A DNA stretch of 64,000 nucleotides from Isoetes taiwanensis (taxonomy: Eukaryota; Streptophyta; Lycopodiopsida; Isoetales; Isoetaceae), in the NCBI GenBank assembly GCA_021234155.1, contig JAJEKV010000003.1, positions 7,256,413 through 7,320,412 on the forward strand, read 5' to 3'. Each line of letters begins with the position of its first letter. Positions within the stretch are counted from its first letter, which is position 1. Below are positions 51,806 to 64,000 of the stretch, piece after piece. The position numbers were made by a program, and so were the translations under genes. Below the pieces are notes generated by a model. The model was given only the letters and a program-made list of their open reading frames with translations, did no database searches and was not told the DNA's origin.

Positions 51806-53969
51806 TTTATGAAACCAAAGTTGATTACCTTTGTATAGAGTCTTCCTATTTCATCTAAAGTTGCACTCATCTTCACCAAATCGCAGTGAAGCATTGGCAT
51901 CCAAGATATCTACACCTCCTATAATGATAGTGATTGTGAGAATTTTTGGCTCGCTTTGTTCCGCCTTCCGCCTCGATGATGGCTCATTCTCAACGGACAA
52001 GTCGTCACGATGATGACATATTTAATACATCATTTCTGATAATAGCTCCCGGACGTCATTCACACAAAGAGTTTGTTCGAGATCATATCCCAAGGTAGCA
52101 CCATCCGCCGCATAGGCATTTGACCGATTACTAATCATGCTCGAACAATCTCCATGGCATGTGCCGATCATTCCCGCTAACATAAATGGAGCTAGAACTG
52201 ATGAGGGACTTCACATGGATCTAGAAAAGTTTCCTTAAGACCAATGGATAATGGTCACCAGACGATCTCTGTCATGGCCTCTAGTCAGCCCACTGGGTCT
52301 CCGTTTCATTCTCAAAAAACAAGCTCCATGCCTTCTATTAACCGCAGTTGAACATTCTTCCCTAGATCTAGACCCTTTTAGAAGCTTTCGTCACCAATTT
52401 CTAGCTTGTCGCGAAATAGTGACTTTGGTGTCTGCTTAGTGAACATGCCTCTACGCGACAAAATTGTAACCCTCGGGCAAATAGATATCATGAATCACAT
52501 TGGTTGGCCAACCATACTAAAACATGTCTCACCGCTCACATCTGGTTTCATGAACGATCCTTGTATGCGTGAGCTCTACGCTGGAGTAAGTCCGAGCGAT
52601 CTTTCTTCCTCGCTTCGCGGTAATTCCATAATTTGCAAGTGGTGTCATCCTCTTCCTCACAAGAGATTAGGATCCCTTTGTTTGGCCATATCTGACCGCT
52701 CTTTTTCCTCGGTAGAGTTAGTTTGAGTTTGCCATTTGTCTTGGTATACTAACGCATTCACCTCTAAGACCTCGGGCCCATTTCCTCTTCTCAGGCGTGC
52801 AGGTCATGGGTTGCTATAAGACCCTGCCTTCATCATCTACATGGTGAGATCATATGGTACCGCGATCCGGTCGTTCGCCTGTTTTCTTGGCGTGATTAGA
52901 ACCCTAATTAGTAGGGGTTTCTTTCCTGAGCACGGCAAAATGAAGATGAGCACTTTTAGAGTACTTTTCAGAACAAGAGATCACGCCATGGCATTTAAAC
53001 CTCAATTAGTACAAAATCACGCCATGCGGTTGGTATCTCCTATTATTGACTATGCTATGCTGCTAATTTGAAACTAAATTATTTTGCATCCACATTTTAA
53101 GCTATACCCTTCATGAATCCATATTTCACACTATTTAACCTCATTGAACATTGCTATTCTCCAATCTGCCTAACACCGCTATATTCTCTATAAACAGAAT
53201 GTAGCAAAATTATGTTCCCATGTAATCGGACAATCGTGAGCATTAATCGATGGCAATACTTAAAATTCATGCAAAAGCATAATAACTCAAACTCATGCAA
53301 AGCATATTAAGAAAGGAAATATCTCAAATTCATGCAAGATAATATCACTACACAATGTGTATTCTCAGGGCAAATTAAATAATTTGAATAGTGGTTCTGT
53401 GGTATCTCAGGTATTTCGATCAACGCCCTCCGAAACTTGAGAAGAGCCGGGGTTTAGAGATCTTCAATCGCCTTTCCTCGCTTCAACTTCTAATTTATTC
53501 GCTTAGAAGACATCTCCGAGTCGCTTAGTAACAAGAGGCCTGGTTGTCGCTTGATACGCCTCTAGCCGCCAAGAAATAGCTTTTCTACCCGTGACGAAAT
53601 AGAGAAATTTACCTCTCAAGAAAACACAAATGTGCCAAATATTCTGACATTATTACAAATAATAATGACGTATACCCGGCCCACGACTTTTCTTATTAAG
53701 TTTTAAAATCCCCACAAATTTATCCCTACTAAACGAGTTAACCTAATCTTTTCTTCTAATTCTATCTCTTTTCCCGAAATGAGTTTATAGCCTTCAGCCT
53801 TCTCAAATCAGCTCTTTGAGATCTCAAATCACCTTCTCAAGAATGGCTACATTCTGCATCATCTCATTCCAATAGCTTGAACATTAATTTCCAATAGTAG
53901 GTGTCTCTGAATAGCAATTTTCAGTAAAGGTTCTATGATGAATGTCACGTTAACTACAATACGTATTGC

Positions 53970-54352
53970 TCAACATTTGTGCCTTCCATATACTATTTGC
54001 CTCGAAATGCATGTGAGTAAATTTCCACGAGGAAGAGGTTCTTCATTAATTAAAACATTGTCCCATTCTGCATCGTATGCAATTCTTGCCTGGTCTGATT
54101 ACACCATAAGGAATAGGTACTCCACAGCCAGCTGGATCAAGCTCGGGAAGCACTCCTAAATTACTTTCGGATCAAGGCATTTACATTGTCCCGGATATAG
54201 GTGTATGGTAAGAAAAGGCCATGATGCGGCAAGGGAGGTCGAGTTTTTTTTAGCCTGGGCAGGGAGGAGCAAATTAGGGTTCGAGCTTCGATGGTTTGAA
54301 TTTTTTGGTTTGAAGGTTTGAATTTTTTAGTTTGAAATACATTCAATGGTTG
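53970..54352 (-). pseudogene. Antisense ORF of the Tat-like element, copy 2 (N-terminal part)
   Basis: Matches 19243-19621 with several small indels that break the frame; only the first part is present because the duplication starts inside it. Confidence 0.7.
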
Positions 54353-54821
54353 TATGAGCCAAATTTCTTGAATAGTAGAAGTTTAGTTAAATAGGGTAGA
54401 GATTTGCTATGCTTTAACAATTTTGAGTGTTGTCATTTCAGGTCCATTTGCTCATTACTCTTATTTGTCTTAAGTTGGCCTCTTTCCATCTAGCCCTTGC
54501 TTCCATATGAAATTTTAAGGTGCTAATCCTACATTGTTACTCATCCCTTTATTTGGCACTCATGCTAATTTGATTATCATTGTCATATCTTGAGGTTCAT
54601 CCACTTCTTCTCCATATTCACATCTTGAGTTGTCCCTACCCTCCATTTGATCTTATTTTCTTATCACTCTCTCCATTACCTTATACTGCGCCTCATATTT
54701 CCCACCAACTGCGGAGTAATTCTATCCCTCCACCACTTGTTGATATTTTTGAAGACCTTCCGGTTAGCATTTCTTTCCTTTGGGGCTGGGGGACCAGCCT
54801 CATTCTTTCCTTTGAGGGAGA

Positions 54822-57268
54822 TGTTGCCCCTTTTGGGCAACATGGACCATCATGATACCTAGGTTTCAAGATTGGAAGATACTTGTCAGGAGTTTGGAAG
54901 ACTTGTGGTTTCTTTTGAGGTTTCATCTTAAGTTACTTTCCCTATTACTCATATGGTAGAGTTAGTGTTATTTTGATCCTGCTAGAGTTTGGAAGAAATT
55001 GGCTCAAGTTTGGAAGACCCTTGGGATCTTGGTTGTATAGCCTAATTCTTTCCTTTGAGGAAATTTTCTAGTTACATTCTTATTTCTTGAAGACCGGGGC
55101 AAAGGATATAGCAAGCTATACAAGGAGTTATAAGCATGTTGCTCATATTCACTCATATGGAGCTAAATGGAGTTGCACCAATGGTTTGGAAGTCACACCT
55201 ATGAAGATGTCACTTTAAAGGTGAATTTTGCTCTTGTTTAGGCCTTGAAGATTGGAAGACCTTTTTTTTTAAGTTTGGAAGACCCTAGGGCCTTGAGCAA
55301 AGGATTATGAGGTATGATTTGAGCTTTGGAGATAAGATCATGTGCTCTGGGGTTTCCATCCTTTATCCATTTCATCCATTCCATATCCACTTTCCTTTCA
55401 TCTTTTTATACCCCATTTCCACCTTGTCATGCCTTCTTTCATTACTTCACTACCTATATTTTTATTGGCCTCACCTCCCACTTGTGAATTGCTCTCAAGA
55501 GATCATGAAAAACTTCAAAGGCAAGGAGGCTTGAATTTTACTTTCATCTTATTTCCCTAAATCACGCCATAGCCTTTTTTTTTCCTATCTTTTCACCCTC
55601 TTCCTATGATTTTTCACCATTCCCAAGGTTGAAAACTCATTGACCATGGTCAAAATGGGCAAAATTTCAAGTATCTCAATTTGACTTGAAAACACTCTAG
55701 ATTTGGAGCTTGGCAAAAAATAGCTATGTTGGCCTTTCAAAATTCAAAAAGACCTTGGAAAATTCCTCAAATATTATTTCTTGGGATGCGTGCCAAAAAA
55801 AAAAAAAAGTAGCAAAAAAAAACCTATTCTAGCCTATCTACCCTATTTTTTCTATTTTCCACCTCGGCCTAAATTCCACCTCGACCCCCATTGGTCCGCG
55901 GCGGCGGCGGGGGGGCCTCGAGAACTGAGTGGCACAACCCTTGCGTGGCACGCAAATTCAACATCTTGACTCGGATTATTCAATTTATATCCTTATCTTC
56001 CGAGAATCATTCGGGCTGTGGGATATATCGAGCTTTGAAAAAAAACCTAAACTTGAGCACCTTCATCGGCAAATTAGTTGCCCAAATCGATTGAATCCGC
56101 CCTTTTGCTCCCGAAAATCATCTCTGAACCCTTTAGAGACCTCTGGAACCCCACAGTGGCACTTGATTCAAGGGAATTTGCTCAAATTAAGCCTAAAATC
56201 ACTCCAACAGAAATTTGGTTTTGGGAGGGCGATTTTATCAAGAATGGACATCATTTTCTTCACCCCCTCGGGAGATATACCTCGTGATCTGGCTTTCTAT
56301 ATCTTTGATATTTTATTGATCTGTTCTACTCCAAATTCAGCTAATCACGTTAGAGATTGAAGATTGAAGTATTATTTTGATCGAAGGCCCAAGCGTGTTG
56401 TGACCTACGACACAAAACTTCTCTTGCAATTCAAAATTCCTTATTACTCTCTCTTCCGGACAATTTCTAGATTATCGAAGCTTACTATGCTTTGGGAGTT
56501 ACTCTCAAGCATTATTTTGGATATTTTCTCACGAGATTTACGAACTCTGTGATATTTTATGATCTTAATGCATATTCTTTGCACGGAAAAATAGTGTTGC
56601 CATCTTCTCAAGTTATAAATCTGTTAATGCACATGTCTAGACCAATAGAAATCAGATATTTTTAAGTTGAATCCCAAACAAATAGTTGTGTCCCACCTTA
56701 AATAGGATTGAGTATTGTTTATATGCAAAAAAACAAAGAAAAATAGTTTTTCATATATGTCTGCAAGCGTGATGTAATTCAAGACTTTAAGTGCGTCTCG
56801 GTAAATATCATAGTGTTTGCTTGTCAAGAAAACCCTATGCACGTGATTTAGAGTTCATTAGGGTCATTTGCACAAATTCCAACTCAAAATTCATCACCAA
56901 ACTCCATTTGCAAATTTTGGCTCTCTTTTTGGCATTGACCAATTTTTGGTGAACTTTGACATTGATTTTCTTGGTCTTCCCCTATCCAAATCGAGACAGG
57001 ACTTTCATCGATAGTTCCCTCTACTTGTCTATAACTCATACCAAAACCAAAACTCAAAAATCGAAGGGGGTGTATTTGCAAGATTGATTTTTTGTTCACC
57101 CATTTTTACGCCGAGGGCTGTAGTGATTTTGACAAAACCAGCATTTGAAATTGAGTTCTTTTGCTTTATATGATTAAGGATTGATCACCCTAAGTGATCA
57201 CGGAGGTCTGACCAGTTTGTTTACACTTCCTTTGAGGTTAGGCTAAAATTCCGGGTTTTAGGCTAACA
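54822..57268 (+). repeat. Tat-like LTR, copy 2
   Basis: Begins TGTTGCCCC and ends GGCTAACA, 2447 bp, followed by TTAGG and LINE sequence exactly as at 22555. It is a duplicate of the 3' LTR, not an independent solo LTR. Confidence 0.9.
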
Positions 57269-59028
57269 TTAGGAGCTGGGTTGGAGCACTCACCAAGTTA
57301 ATTGGTGGTGTATAGTCCTCCCATCGCTTCGGCCTCTACCCTCCCGCGATTTGAATTACGGCCCCTCTTCCTCGCCCTAACGGTTGTCCCTCTTGGCTGG
57401 CGTGCTTCAGCGATTCTTGAACATTACGGTGGTGGGGCGTGATTGCGACCTTCCTTGTGCGACTGGCATGGCGGCTCTCACATCTTTGGGGGTAGACCCT
57501 TCTAGTATGAGTGGGAACCGGATCAACTTATCCCTATAGCCCATGAAGGATAGCCCCTCCGGGGAATGCCTTTGAGAGGTCAATAGTGAGGCGGATTACG
57601 GGACTTGATGCGGCTTAATTTCCGACATAAGGAATTCACCAATAGGGGGCTTGGTGCCTTCAAAGGCAACTCGAATCGATGCTTCGGCTTTGAGGCCCAC
57701 GGTGAAGCCCAAAGCTGGGTATGGCAGCGGCGTGGTTTGTCACATTCCGAGTCGGGCTACCATGGCGTAGATAAAACTCCCTTGCTTTCGAAATAAATGA
57801 TGCCTTTTGGGGTAGCATATCCACTTCTTTAGGTGAATTGAGCTCCACTATGAAGTGTGGAGATCAAGCCGATAAATCCTTGGTATCATTGGGACTCTGC
57901 GGTTAGTTCAATAATCCTTCTAACCTCGGCCGGGCTAACCAAACCCCTAGTTACTCTGCCAATTCTGACTGCTTCTCCATCCTTACGATCCGATCGCCAC
58001 GGTAGGTGACGAGAGAAATGGTGCCGAATGGATGCACAAAATTTCCTCCTTAAAATGGATTCATCGGGCGGTGCGAGAATCTCGATGGGAGGCTGCGAGG
58101 CGACTTCACAAAACTCTGGCTGCCCTTCTTCCTCGACCATTGCTTAGAAAGGTGGGCTGAATGTTGCACCCAACTTATTATGGTGCAAGAGGAGGGAGAC
58201 CTTTTTCGTCTGGGCTCTCAGATCCCGGTAGACCCTCGAGAATGGTAACTTTCGATGGCGTCGAAAAGAACCCTTGATCTTGAGCAGAGCTATATAAAGA
58301 GGTTGTGTGGAAATTCCCTTTCTTGATCGGAGGAAACCACAAGACCTTGGCCCGCCCGAGAAAACCAACCCCAATATACTCTATTGAAAGAAGCGACAAA
58401 GGCAAAGTAGACAAGAAAGTCTTTATTGCTAGAACTTCCTACACTAGCACAAGAACTATCCACCAAGGAAGAACTCATTGTTGTTTGTGGACTTAACAAT
58501 GAAGCGACTCATCCTCGTAACCACTTAATAGATTTTAACTATGATCTTGCCCTCGAGACCACTTCGGTGAACATGGAATACCCGGCCCTGGCGGCATGCC
58601 TATCTCCTACATACTCTTTCAAGCCATGCTTCCACCGTAAGGATGGGGACCTCAGTCGGGGCCCTCTTCACCAATGAAGAGATGGTCAGGAAACACTTGC
58701 TCAACAACCGGGGCTTCCCACAACTCCTCCACTTCACCTTCCGGCCCGGCCCGGGGAGTAATGATCTACCACGATGATGATGGTAAAAGTGCCTTCTTTG
58801 TGTTCTTTTCATTTGGGGCTGAGATGCAGGAAGGGGATGCCCATGGCGGCGATCTGCAGTGCCAAAGGGGCAGAGGCCCTCTGCGGGCCTGCGAGAAAAG
58901 ATCGAGAGGGCCGACCTCCTAATGATCGCACACGAGGCGAAACCAGCGGAAGAAGGGAGCTTGAGAACCACGGTTGGCGAAGCTCACCCCGTCCGCTCAT
59001 TTTCCCCATCCATTGTCTACCATGATTT
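57269..59028 (-). pseudogene. LINE 5' half, copy 2
   Basis: Matches 22556-24345. The ORF1 start and DUF4283 parts are visible in pieces (for example RGLVSPAEVRRIIE, FYLRHGSPTRNV) in several frames because of many one- to three-base changes. Confidence 0.8.
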
Positions 59029-59038
59029 AACACAATGA
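59029..59038. repeat. Copy of the LINE right target duplication
   Basis: AACACAATGA at the LINE 5' edge, as at 24346-24355. Confidence 0.7.
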
Positions 59039-59089
59039 TTTAACAAAAATTTTATACAAAATGCCCGGCATAAATCGAAGGCTTTATCA

Positions 59090-59486
59090 CTGAGTCTCAA
59101 ATCTGATCTACGGATCAATACCATGTTGGCGACTATTCTTGCAATATGCTCCTTTCCAATAACAAAGTGCGTGACATGTCCATTTCGTATATCCGGTTGT
59201 TTTCGAGATGTCAACATCCATTGCACGTGCTGCGTTTTTTACACTGCGCTCGACATATCGGCTATCAAACAATTAGATCTGCAATGCCAAAGAATATTCA
59301 ATAGGGTACCGGCTTGTCTTTTTTGGTGAAGGATCGGGGGAGGTTCCCTCACTTCGGGCGCCTTGAAGTTTCCACATACTCAAAATTAGGAATCGGCTTG
59401 TCCGGTTCCTTGTCCGGTTAGCTTGGTTACCCGGTGGCATTAAGGTGTCCAAGTTCTTGTTCGATTACTTCAAGCTTCTTGAAAGT
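59090..59486 (-). pseudogene. Unrecognised C-terminal fragment, copy 2
   Basis: Matches 24405-24813 with indels; frame broken. Confidence 0.6.
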
Positions 59487-59962
59487 TGGAAGGCAGCGTC
59501 AATAGTTATGAGGCTCTATGGTATCACGGTTCCTAAAAGCGTGGACAATTTCGAGCTCTGTATCTGGGTGAAAAGGAATGGGATCCGGTGGTAAGGCTTT
59601 GCATTTTAAAGGCAGCATTTTTCATCGTTATTATCCCTAGTTTTATGATCCAAGGAGGGATTTTACCCATGGAGATGGAAGGGAGGAGAATCTATCTATG
59701 GGGCCAAGTTTGCGATGAAAACTTTAAGCTTAAGCACGTGGCCCCAGTGTCTTGTCTATGGCAAATCACGGGACCTAATACTAATGGATCTCAGTTCTTC
59801 ATCACTACTGTTAAGATTGGCTAGCTTGATGGTAGACATGTTGTGTTTGGGAAGGTTATCAGTGGAATGGATGTTGTTTTTAAGGTCGAGGCTGAAGGCA
59901 CTTAGAGTGGAGCTCCCAAAAGTACTGTTAGAATTGCTGACAGTGGAGAGCTTCCCCTGTAA
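59487..59962 (+). pseudogene. Secretory cyclophilin catalytic piece, copy 2
   Basis: Matches 24814-25295. It keeps both internal TAG stops and the natural ADSGELPL end, and has extra indels before about 59770. From about 59770 on it is identical to copy 1. Confidence 0.8.
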
Positions 59963-60011
59963 ACATACTTTGTTCATTTGCTCAGAAATTATGTTGAAGC
60001 AGCTGTTGTTT

Positions 60012-60660
60012 TGAATGACTTAAGCAACTCCGGCGTTAAATAACCTGGTGTCCCTACCAGGTTGCTTTGTTGTTTAGATTCATCTAGTTGGGCGATTCTA
60101 GCAAACCCAAAATCTCCTAATTTGGTGTTGAAATTTACATCCAGCATAATGTTGCTTGCTTTTATGTCCCTATGTATGATTTTCAGCTCTGTTCCTTCAT
60201 GAAGGTAAAGTATGGCAGATGCTAATCCTTTCAGAATATTGTATTTAGTATGCCATGGCAGATTTATTTCTTCTTTGAATAAATGATCATCTAAGAACTG
60301 CCATTTTGAAGGTATTCATAGACTAGTAGCGGCTCCTTTGTGGTAACATCTCATTCTTGTTGCAATTGTTTGTTGCAAGCTTGAGGCTCTTTGTAGGTAA
60401 ATTGGCGACGGTTAGGAAGAGGCCTCTTTTTGGATTTGTTCTTCATTTTCTTATTCAAACACCAGATGGCATAAATCGGAAGCAGCATTCCCAATATTCC
60501 TGCAATTGTGCCTACAAATATACGTTCTGTTCTTCTATATCCATGCACAGATATTACGTGCACAATATTACATGCAGAAGTGTTTTTAAAATTGTTACAT
60601 GCATTTATGGATTTCTTAGTGCCCCTCCATCCATCATTAGAGTATTAGGTAATGTCTATA
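60012..60660 (-). pseudogene. Lectin-type receptor-like kinase fragment, copy 2
   Basis: Matches 25345-25990, including the transmembrane helix, FTYKE and HRDIKASN parts and the same kinase deletion. Confidence 0.75.
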
Positions 60661-62554
60661 TCTACACCCTACACCATCCTTAAGGCCCAGAAGGGGCAAA
60701 AATTTTAAACACACAACTAACATTATTAACACAAAACATTGCATTTGACACATTTAAATTAAAATCCCCTTAAACCCCCTTTGGTTTGGGTGCATATTCA
60801 CCGCGGGGGGTTCACGTGGAACAACGAGCTATCGGATGGGCATATTTGCCCTTTATTCCAAGATACGGACCGTTACATAGCGATCCTCGTCTTGTGAGTT
60901 TGTGTTCATGGGGCCAAAAACTTCAGGGAATAACGAATATTTAGTTCAAAGCGAGGATTCGGGCATAACAACGGGAAGCACTAACAGTTAGGTGGAAATT
61001 GGCTTCTCAAGCTTCAACATCCATAGACACTTTTTTTTTTGTAGAGAATGCATTGGCATCTATCTTACGTGCGGTGCTTGGATGCGGTTGGTTAAAAAAA
61101 AATCAAACAAACAAAGGGCTTTGGCGACTATGGCATCTGGTCGGATCGGCGAAACTCCTCCTGCTTGGCGATCGTGCTTTCGGGCTCCGGCTTTGGCGGC
61201 GGTGGCATCTATAGATCTAAGCGAGAACTCTTGCTTAACGATGGTAGCTCATGCTCCGGTTAGTGGCTCCGCTTCTTCCTAGGTCCCTAGCTATATTTTG
61301 AAACCGAATTGTTTTGTTTTGCCAACTGGCCCGGATTGCTCTGTCTTGCCACTATAAGAAGATGCTTGGGTTGAAGTGTAAAACTAGCAACTATATGGTG
61401 AAGATAAGCGGCTAATATACTACAACCACTACATCATTTGGCGTTTTGCTAGGTATGACTTTTGATTGCATATAGCATTTGATTGCATAATGCCCATGGC
61501 TTATGGTTTTGCCTCTTTTAGTTGTTTGCGGTAAAAAAGCCATAAGATGGCGATGCCATACAATAATAACTAGACTTGATATTTTAGGTTCCTAACGGTG
61601 AACTTTGATGCAAAGAACAATTATAAAGCGATCGAGAATTACAAAGTCCTATAAGATCGTTCAACAAGTTTTGATCCCGGTCTATTATAGGTAGTTTCTT
61701 TTACGAGCGCCTATTTTTCTACATAGCATATTAAAATGAGCAAAAGCTGGTGAAATTAGATAACCTAGAGTTTATGCAAAAGAGGTATTGTGCTTCCATC
61801 GCAAGGTAAAGCGCGGCTTTTTTTCCTTGTAGTGAAATGGATAACTAAATAAGAAAAAATTCTGATTACAATGCCATGGAAAAAGGGAGCATGTAAGGGG
61901 GGAAAAGAGACAAACAAGAAGCCTGGCTCACCAAGTGCCTCAACACATCAACAAACAAGACTGCTGTTACTACTTCTAGGCCAACAACACCTGCCCCAGT
62001 AAGTAATCTTTTGGTTGATACAAGGCAAAGGTTTCCCCAACGCCTAGCTAATATTAGAGTTATTTGGAGGGCCCTCTTCAATGGTCCGTCATCATCTAAT
62101 CGTCTATCATGCTTGTCATGATGAGGATTAAGATTCAAATCTTTCACCTTGAAGGCAAATCCTTCACGTTGAAGACAAAACTAGCAGTTAGATGATTCAT
62201 CATTTTACCTATTCTTTTATGGTTCTTTTTGCACATCTTCCTATGTATGTACCACACAAAGCTAATTACTAGGTTTAAATTACAGCATGTACCACTTTCA
62301 CGGTACTAGCGATTCTGATTTTCGTGAAAATATGGTAGAGCAGCTCGGTAGCTAGTCGATTACCACAAAACCTAACCTTGACTTCGACTACTTTGAGAAG
62401 AAATGAATGAGGGATAAAAAGAAGGAATGGCTATGGCGGGAAGAATCCTTGCCCATTTTACGACAACCGTTGGATCAAACTTAGTTTGGTATGTTGCTAA
62501 TTCAGTTCATGTGATGCTAATATGTTGCTTGAAATCTTGGCGATACTTATGCGG
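60661..62554. other. Copy 2 of the foldback arm and the gene-poor stretch
   Basis: Duplicate of 25955-27904: the repeat arm at about 60635-60895, then unrecognised sequence. Confidence 0.5.
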
Positions 62555-63209
62555 GAACTTCCTTTCTCCAAACTCAATAAGCATTTCTTGCCATGGTCCT
62601 CTGTTAATCCGGCCCGGGAAGGTCCACATCACAATGTTGAAGTCGTTAAACAAAGCATCACAAGATATATCTTGCGGATGGGTGGAATCTGTTTGCACGG
62701 GGGCGAGGGGTATGGAGTAGATAGCATACGGGCGAGGGTGTTCTTGAAAAAAAAAATTGAGGGCCATCAAAATGGCGAGGGTGTGGCGTAGTGCCGCCAT
62801 TTTGATGGCCGACTGATTTTTTTGAAGTAACTGGAAAGAACGGCGTCCTCTTCTTGCCAGGCCAGAGTTTTGGGCCATCCCCGATCATTATCAAAATTGA
62901 TGCGGATCCGTCCATTTCATAACATCCTAGGGTGTTATGGAGTAGCGGTGTGTTATAGCTCGGTAACACCTTGATCAAGATGTCTCTGAACCGTTGGATC
63001 ACTATAAACTTGAGGCGGTGTTTAAGGAAAAGAGGACATTCTTTTACGCAAGCTTTTGAATGTAAACGCAAAAAGAGAAATAGAGAATGAAATTGAGGAA
63101 ACGATTACAAAGCTGCAAGGAAGAGGCTTAGTGATCGATATCATATCATGAAATTCACGCATAGGAAGGCTGCGAGGCGGCAAATGTGTAGGTTTTTTTT
63201 TGTTGTATA
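62555..63209 (+). pseudogene. B3 domain fragment with MITEs, copy 2
   Basis: Matches 27905-28580. The acceptor reads TTATGCGG rather than TTATGCAG, and the MITE arms (62715-62870 and following) are eroded, again at CAG/CTG. Confidence 0.55.
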
Positions 63210-63455
63210 TGTTGGAAGTCGAGATGCATTAATGACAAGTGGAGTATTTGTCAAGTGTCGGTTTAGTAGGTTTGTTATTGAAATCTAGGGTTTAGATGGA
63301 GCGGTTGGTTCCATGTTTGAGGAGTTACTTTTATTGTATTGCTGAATCACGGAGCTTCGGTGATGTTTCTATTTGAATCCGGCGGTTATGTATAAAAAGG
63401 CGGTTATAATGAAATGAACAACCTTTTCGAGTTCTCTATTTTACGGTTATTATCA
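63210..63455 (+). repeat. Copia 5' LTR, copy 2
   Basis: TGTTGGAAGTCGAG to GGTTATTATCA, matching 28581-28827. The primer site that follows reads TGGTATCGAGC instead of TGGTATCAGAGC. Confidence 0.85.
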
Positions 63456-63515
63456 TGGTATCGAGCGGATAATCCTTGATTCAAGCAGTTGATCTTGGCT
63501 GGAGAGAAGCGGAGA

Positions 63516-64000
63516 ATGGGGAGGATCGAAAAGCTTGCTCATGTGCGCCTTCTACTGGTTTATCAAAGTAAGGGGAAGCTATCTGCAAAGGTTTTGGGCA
63601 CATTGTGTGCGGGGGCGAACCGTCCCCGTGCCCAAAGAAAAGTCTCCTTTGCTGCCCAAGTGGTGAAAGGTGAAACGATGGATGGAAGGCTGGGGTGACT
63701 CGATGAGACAAGCTTTGCTTAAGTGGCTTCAAAAGGATTGGGAAGCCAAGAACCGGATGATGAGATATCTGGACGACACCCTCATAGCTCAAGTAGAAGC
63801 GGCTGAAACAGCCAAGGATGCCTGGGAAGAACTTGCTAAGATATACAAGAAGCGGCATTTCTCTCAGCAGAGCGAATCTGTACGCCATAATTTTTTCAAC
63901 CAAAATGAAAGATTGTGGGACAGCAGAGGAGTTTATCTCCAAGATCAAAGCGGCAGCCCCTCAATTTGAAGGGCATGGAAAAGGCTTGATGGCGACGATA
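63516..64000 (+). pseudogene. Copia gag, copy 2 (partial, runs off the window)
   Basis: MGRIEKLAH start, then WLQKDWEAKNRMMRYLDDTL in another frame. The part at 63720-63860 is identical to copy 1, while the parts on each side have indels. Confidence 0.8.

Larger units (their letters stand above)
48346..53969. other. Long unrecognised stretch
   Basis: Many short frames on both strands, including minus-strand pieces around 50230-50799 and 49979-50176 with protein-like composition (for example DIHLCREEYDIALRPKGD). No domain was recognised. CAG and CTG are very scarce in places: I count one in 50161-50450. If this part has the same base-level errors as 53970-64000, real genes could be hidden by frameshifts. 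Confidence 0.4.
53970..64000 (+). repeat. Segmental duplication, copy 2 (runs off the window)
   Basis: Colinear with 19243-29382, same orientation, offset about 34.7 kb. It contains part of the Tat-like antisense ORF, a whole LTR, the LINE 5' half, the fragment cluster, both MITEs, the B3 piece and the start of Copia. Base differences concentrate at CAG/CTG. Confidence 0.9.

Noticed and set aside
54822-57268. Independent solo LTR
   Set aside because: Its flanks are the same spacer on one side and the same LINE ORF1 on the other as the 3' LTR at 20096-22555, so it is part of the segmental copy.

Overview
The window is nuclear DNA of a land plant with a repeat-rich genome. The evidence is plant-type retroelements (an L1-like LINE with a DUF4283 first ORF, a Tat-like Ty3/Gypsy element with long LTRs, a Copia element primed by initiator tRNA-Met), pieces of a plant receptor kinase, a B3-domain gene and a secretory cyclophilin, and many foldback MITEs. 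No rRNA, tRNA, CRISPR array or bacterial-type gene was seen. The species cannot be named from the sequence. Almost nothing is an intact host gene.

Layout. 1-5.2 kb: a foldback element, a DUF8039-like remnant, one long open frame for a DUF7869 transposase-like protein (1979-3775), an LTR-like dispersed repeat, and the signal-peptide end of a cyclophilin (5078-5210). 5.7-24.3 kb: one nested structure. A minus-strand LINE (5701-24345, target duplication AACACAATGA) has had its ORF1 split by a 12.1 kb plus-strand Tat-like retrotransposon (10447-22555, LTRs of about 2.47 kb, target duplication TTAGG). That element seems to carry an archaeal-type RNase H between protease and reverse transcriptase, and an antisense ORF between integrase and 3' LTR. 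24.4-34.0 kb: gene fragments head to tail and head to head (unrecognised C-terminus, rest of the cyclophilin, lectin-type receptor kinase, two B3 domains), cut by two foldback MITEs and a 5.0 kb Copia element (28581-33594). 34-54 kb: mostly unrecognised decayed DNA with a foldback repeat, two non-LTR 3' ends with microsatellite tails, a tandem array of about 350 bp units, a 1.1 kb homopurine tract, a degenerate telomere-like tract and clusters of a palindromic GC-rich motif.

53970-64000 is a second copy of 19243-29382, running off the window end. It carries the same LTR-LINE, LINE-cyclophilin, MITE-B3 and Copia junctions, so it was copied after all those insertions. Its differences from the first copy sit mainly at CAG/CTG trinucleotides (CAG to CGG or CG, CTG to ACG) and alternate with stretches that are nearly identical. 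This looks more like motif-specific sequencing error at CHG-methylated cytosines than like evolution, so many frameshifts in this window may not be real.

Inferred order of events: cyclophilin, kinase and B3 fragments were already present; the LINE inserted between the cyclophilin pieces; the Tat-like element inserted in the LINE; MITEs and Copia broke the B3 gene; then the segment was duplicated (or was represented twice in the assembly).
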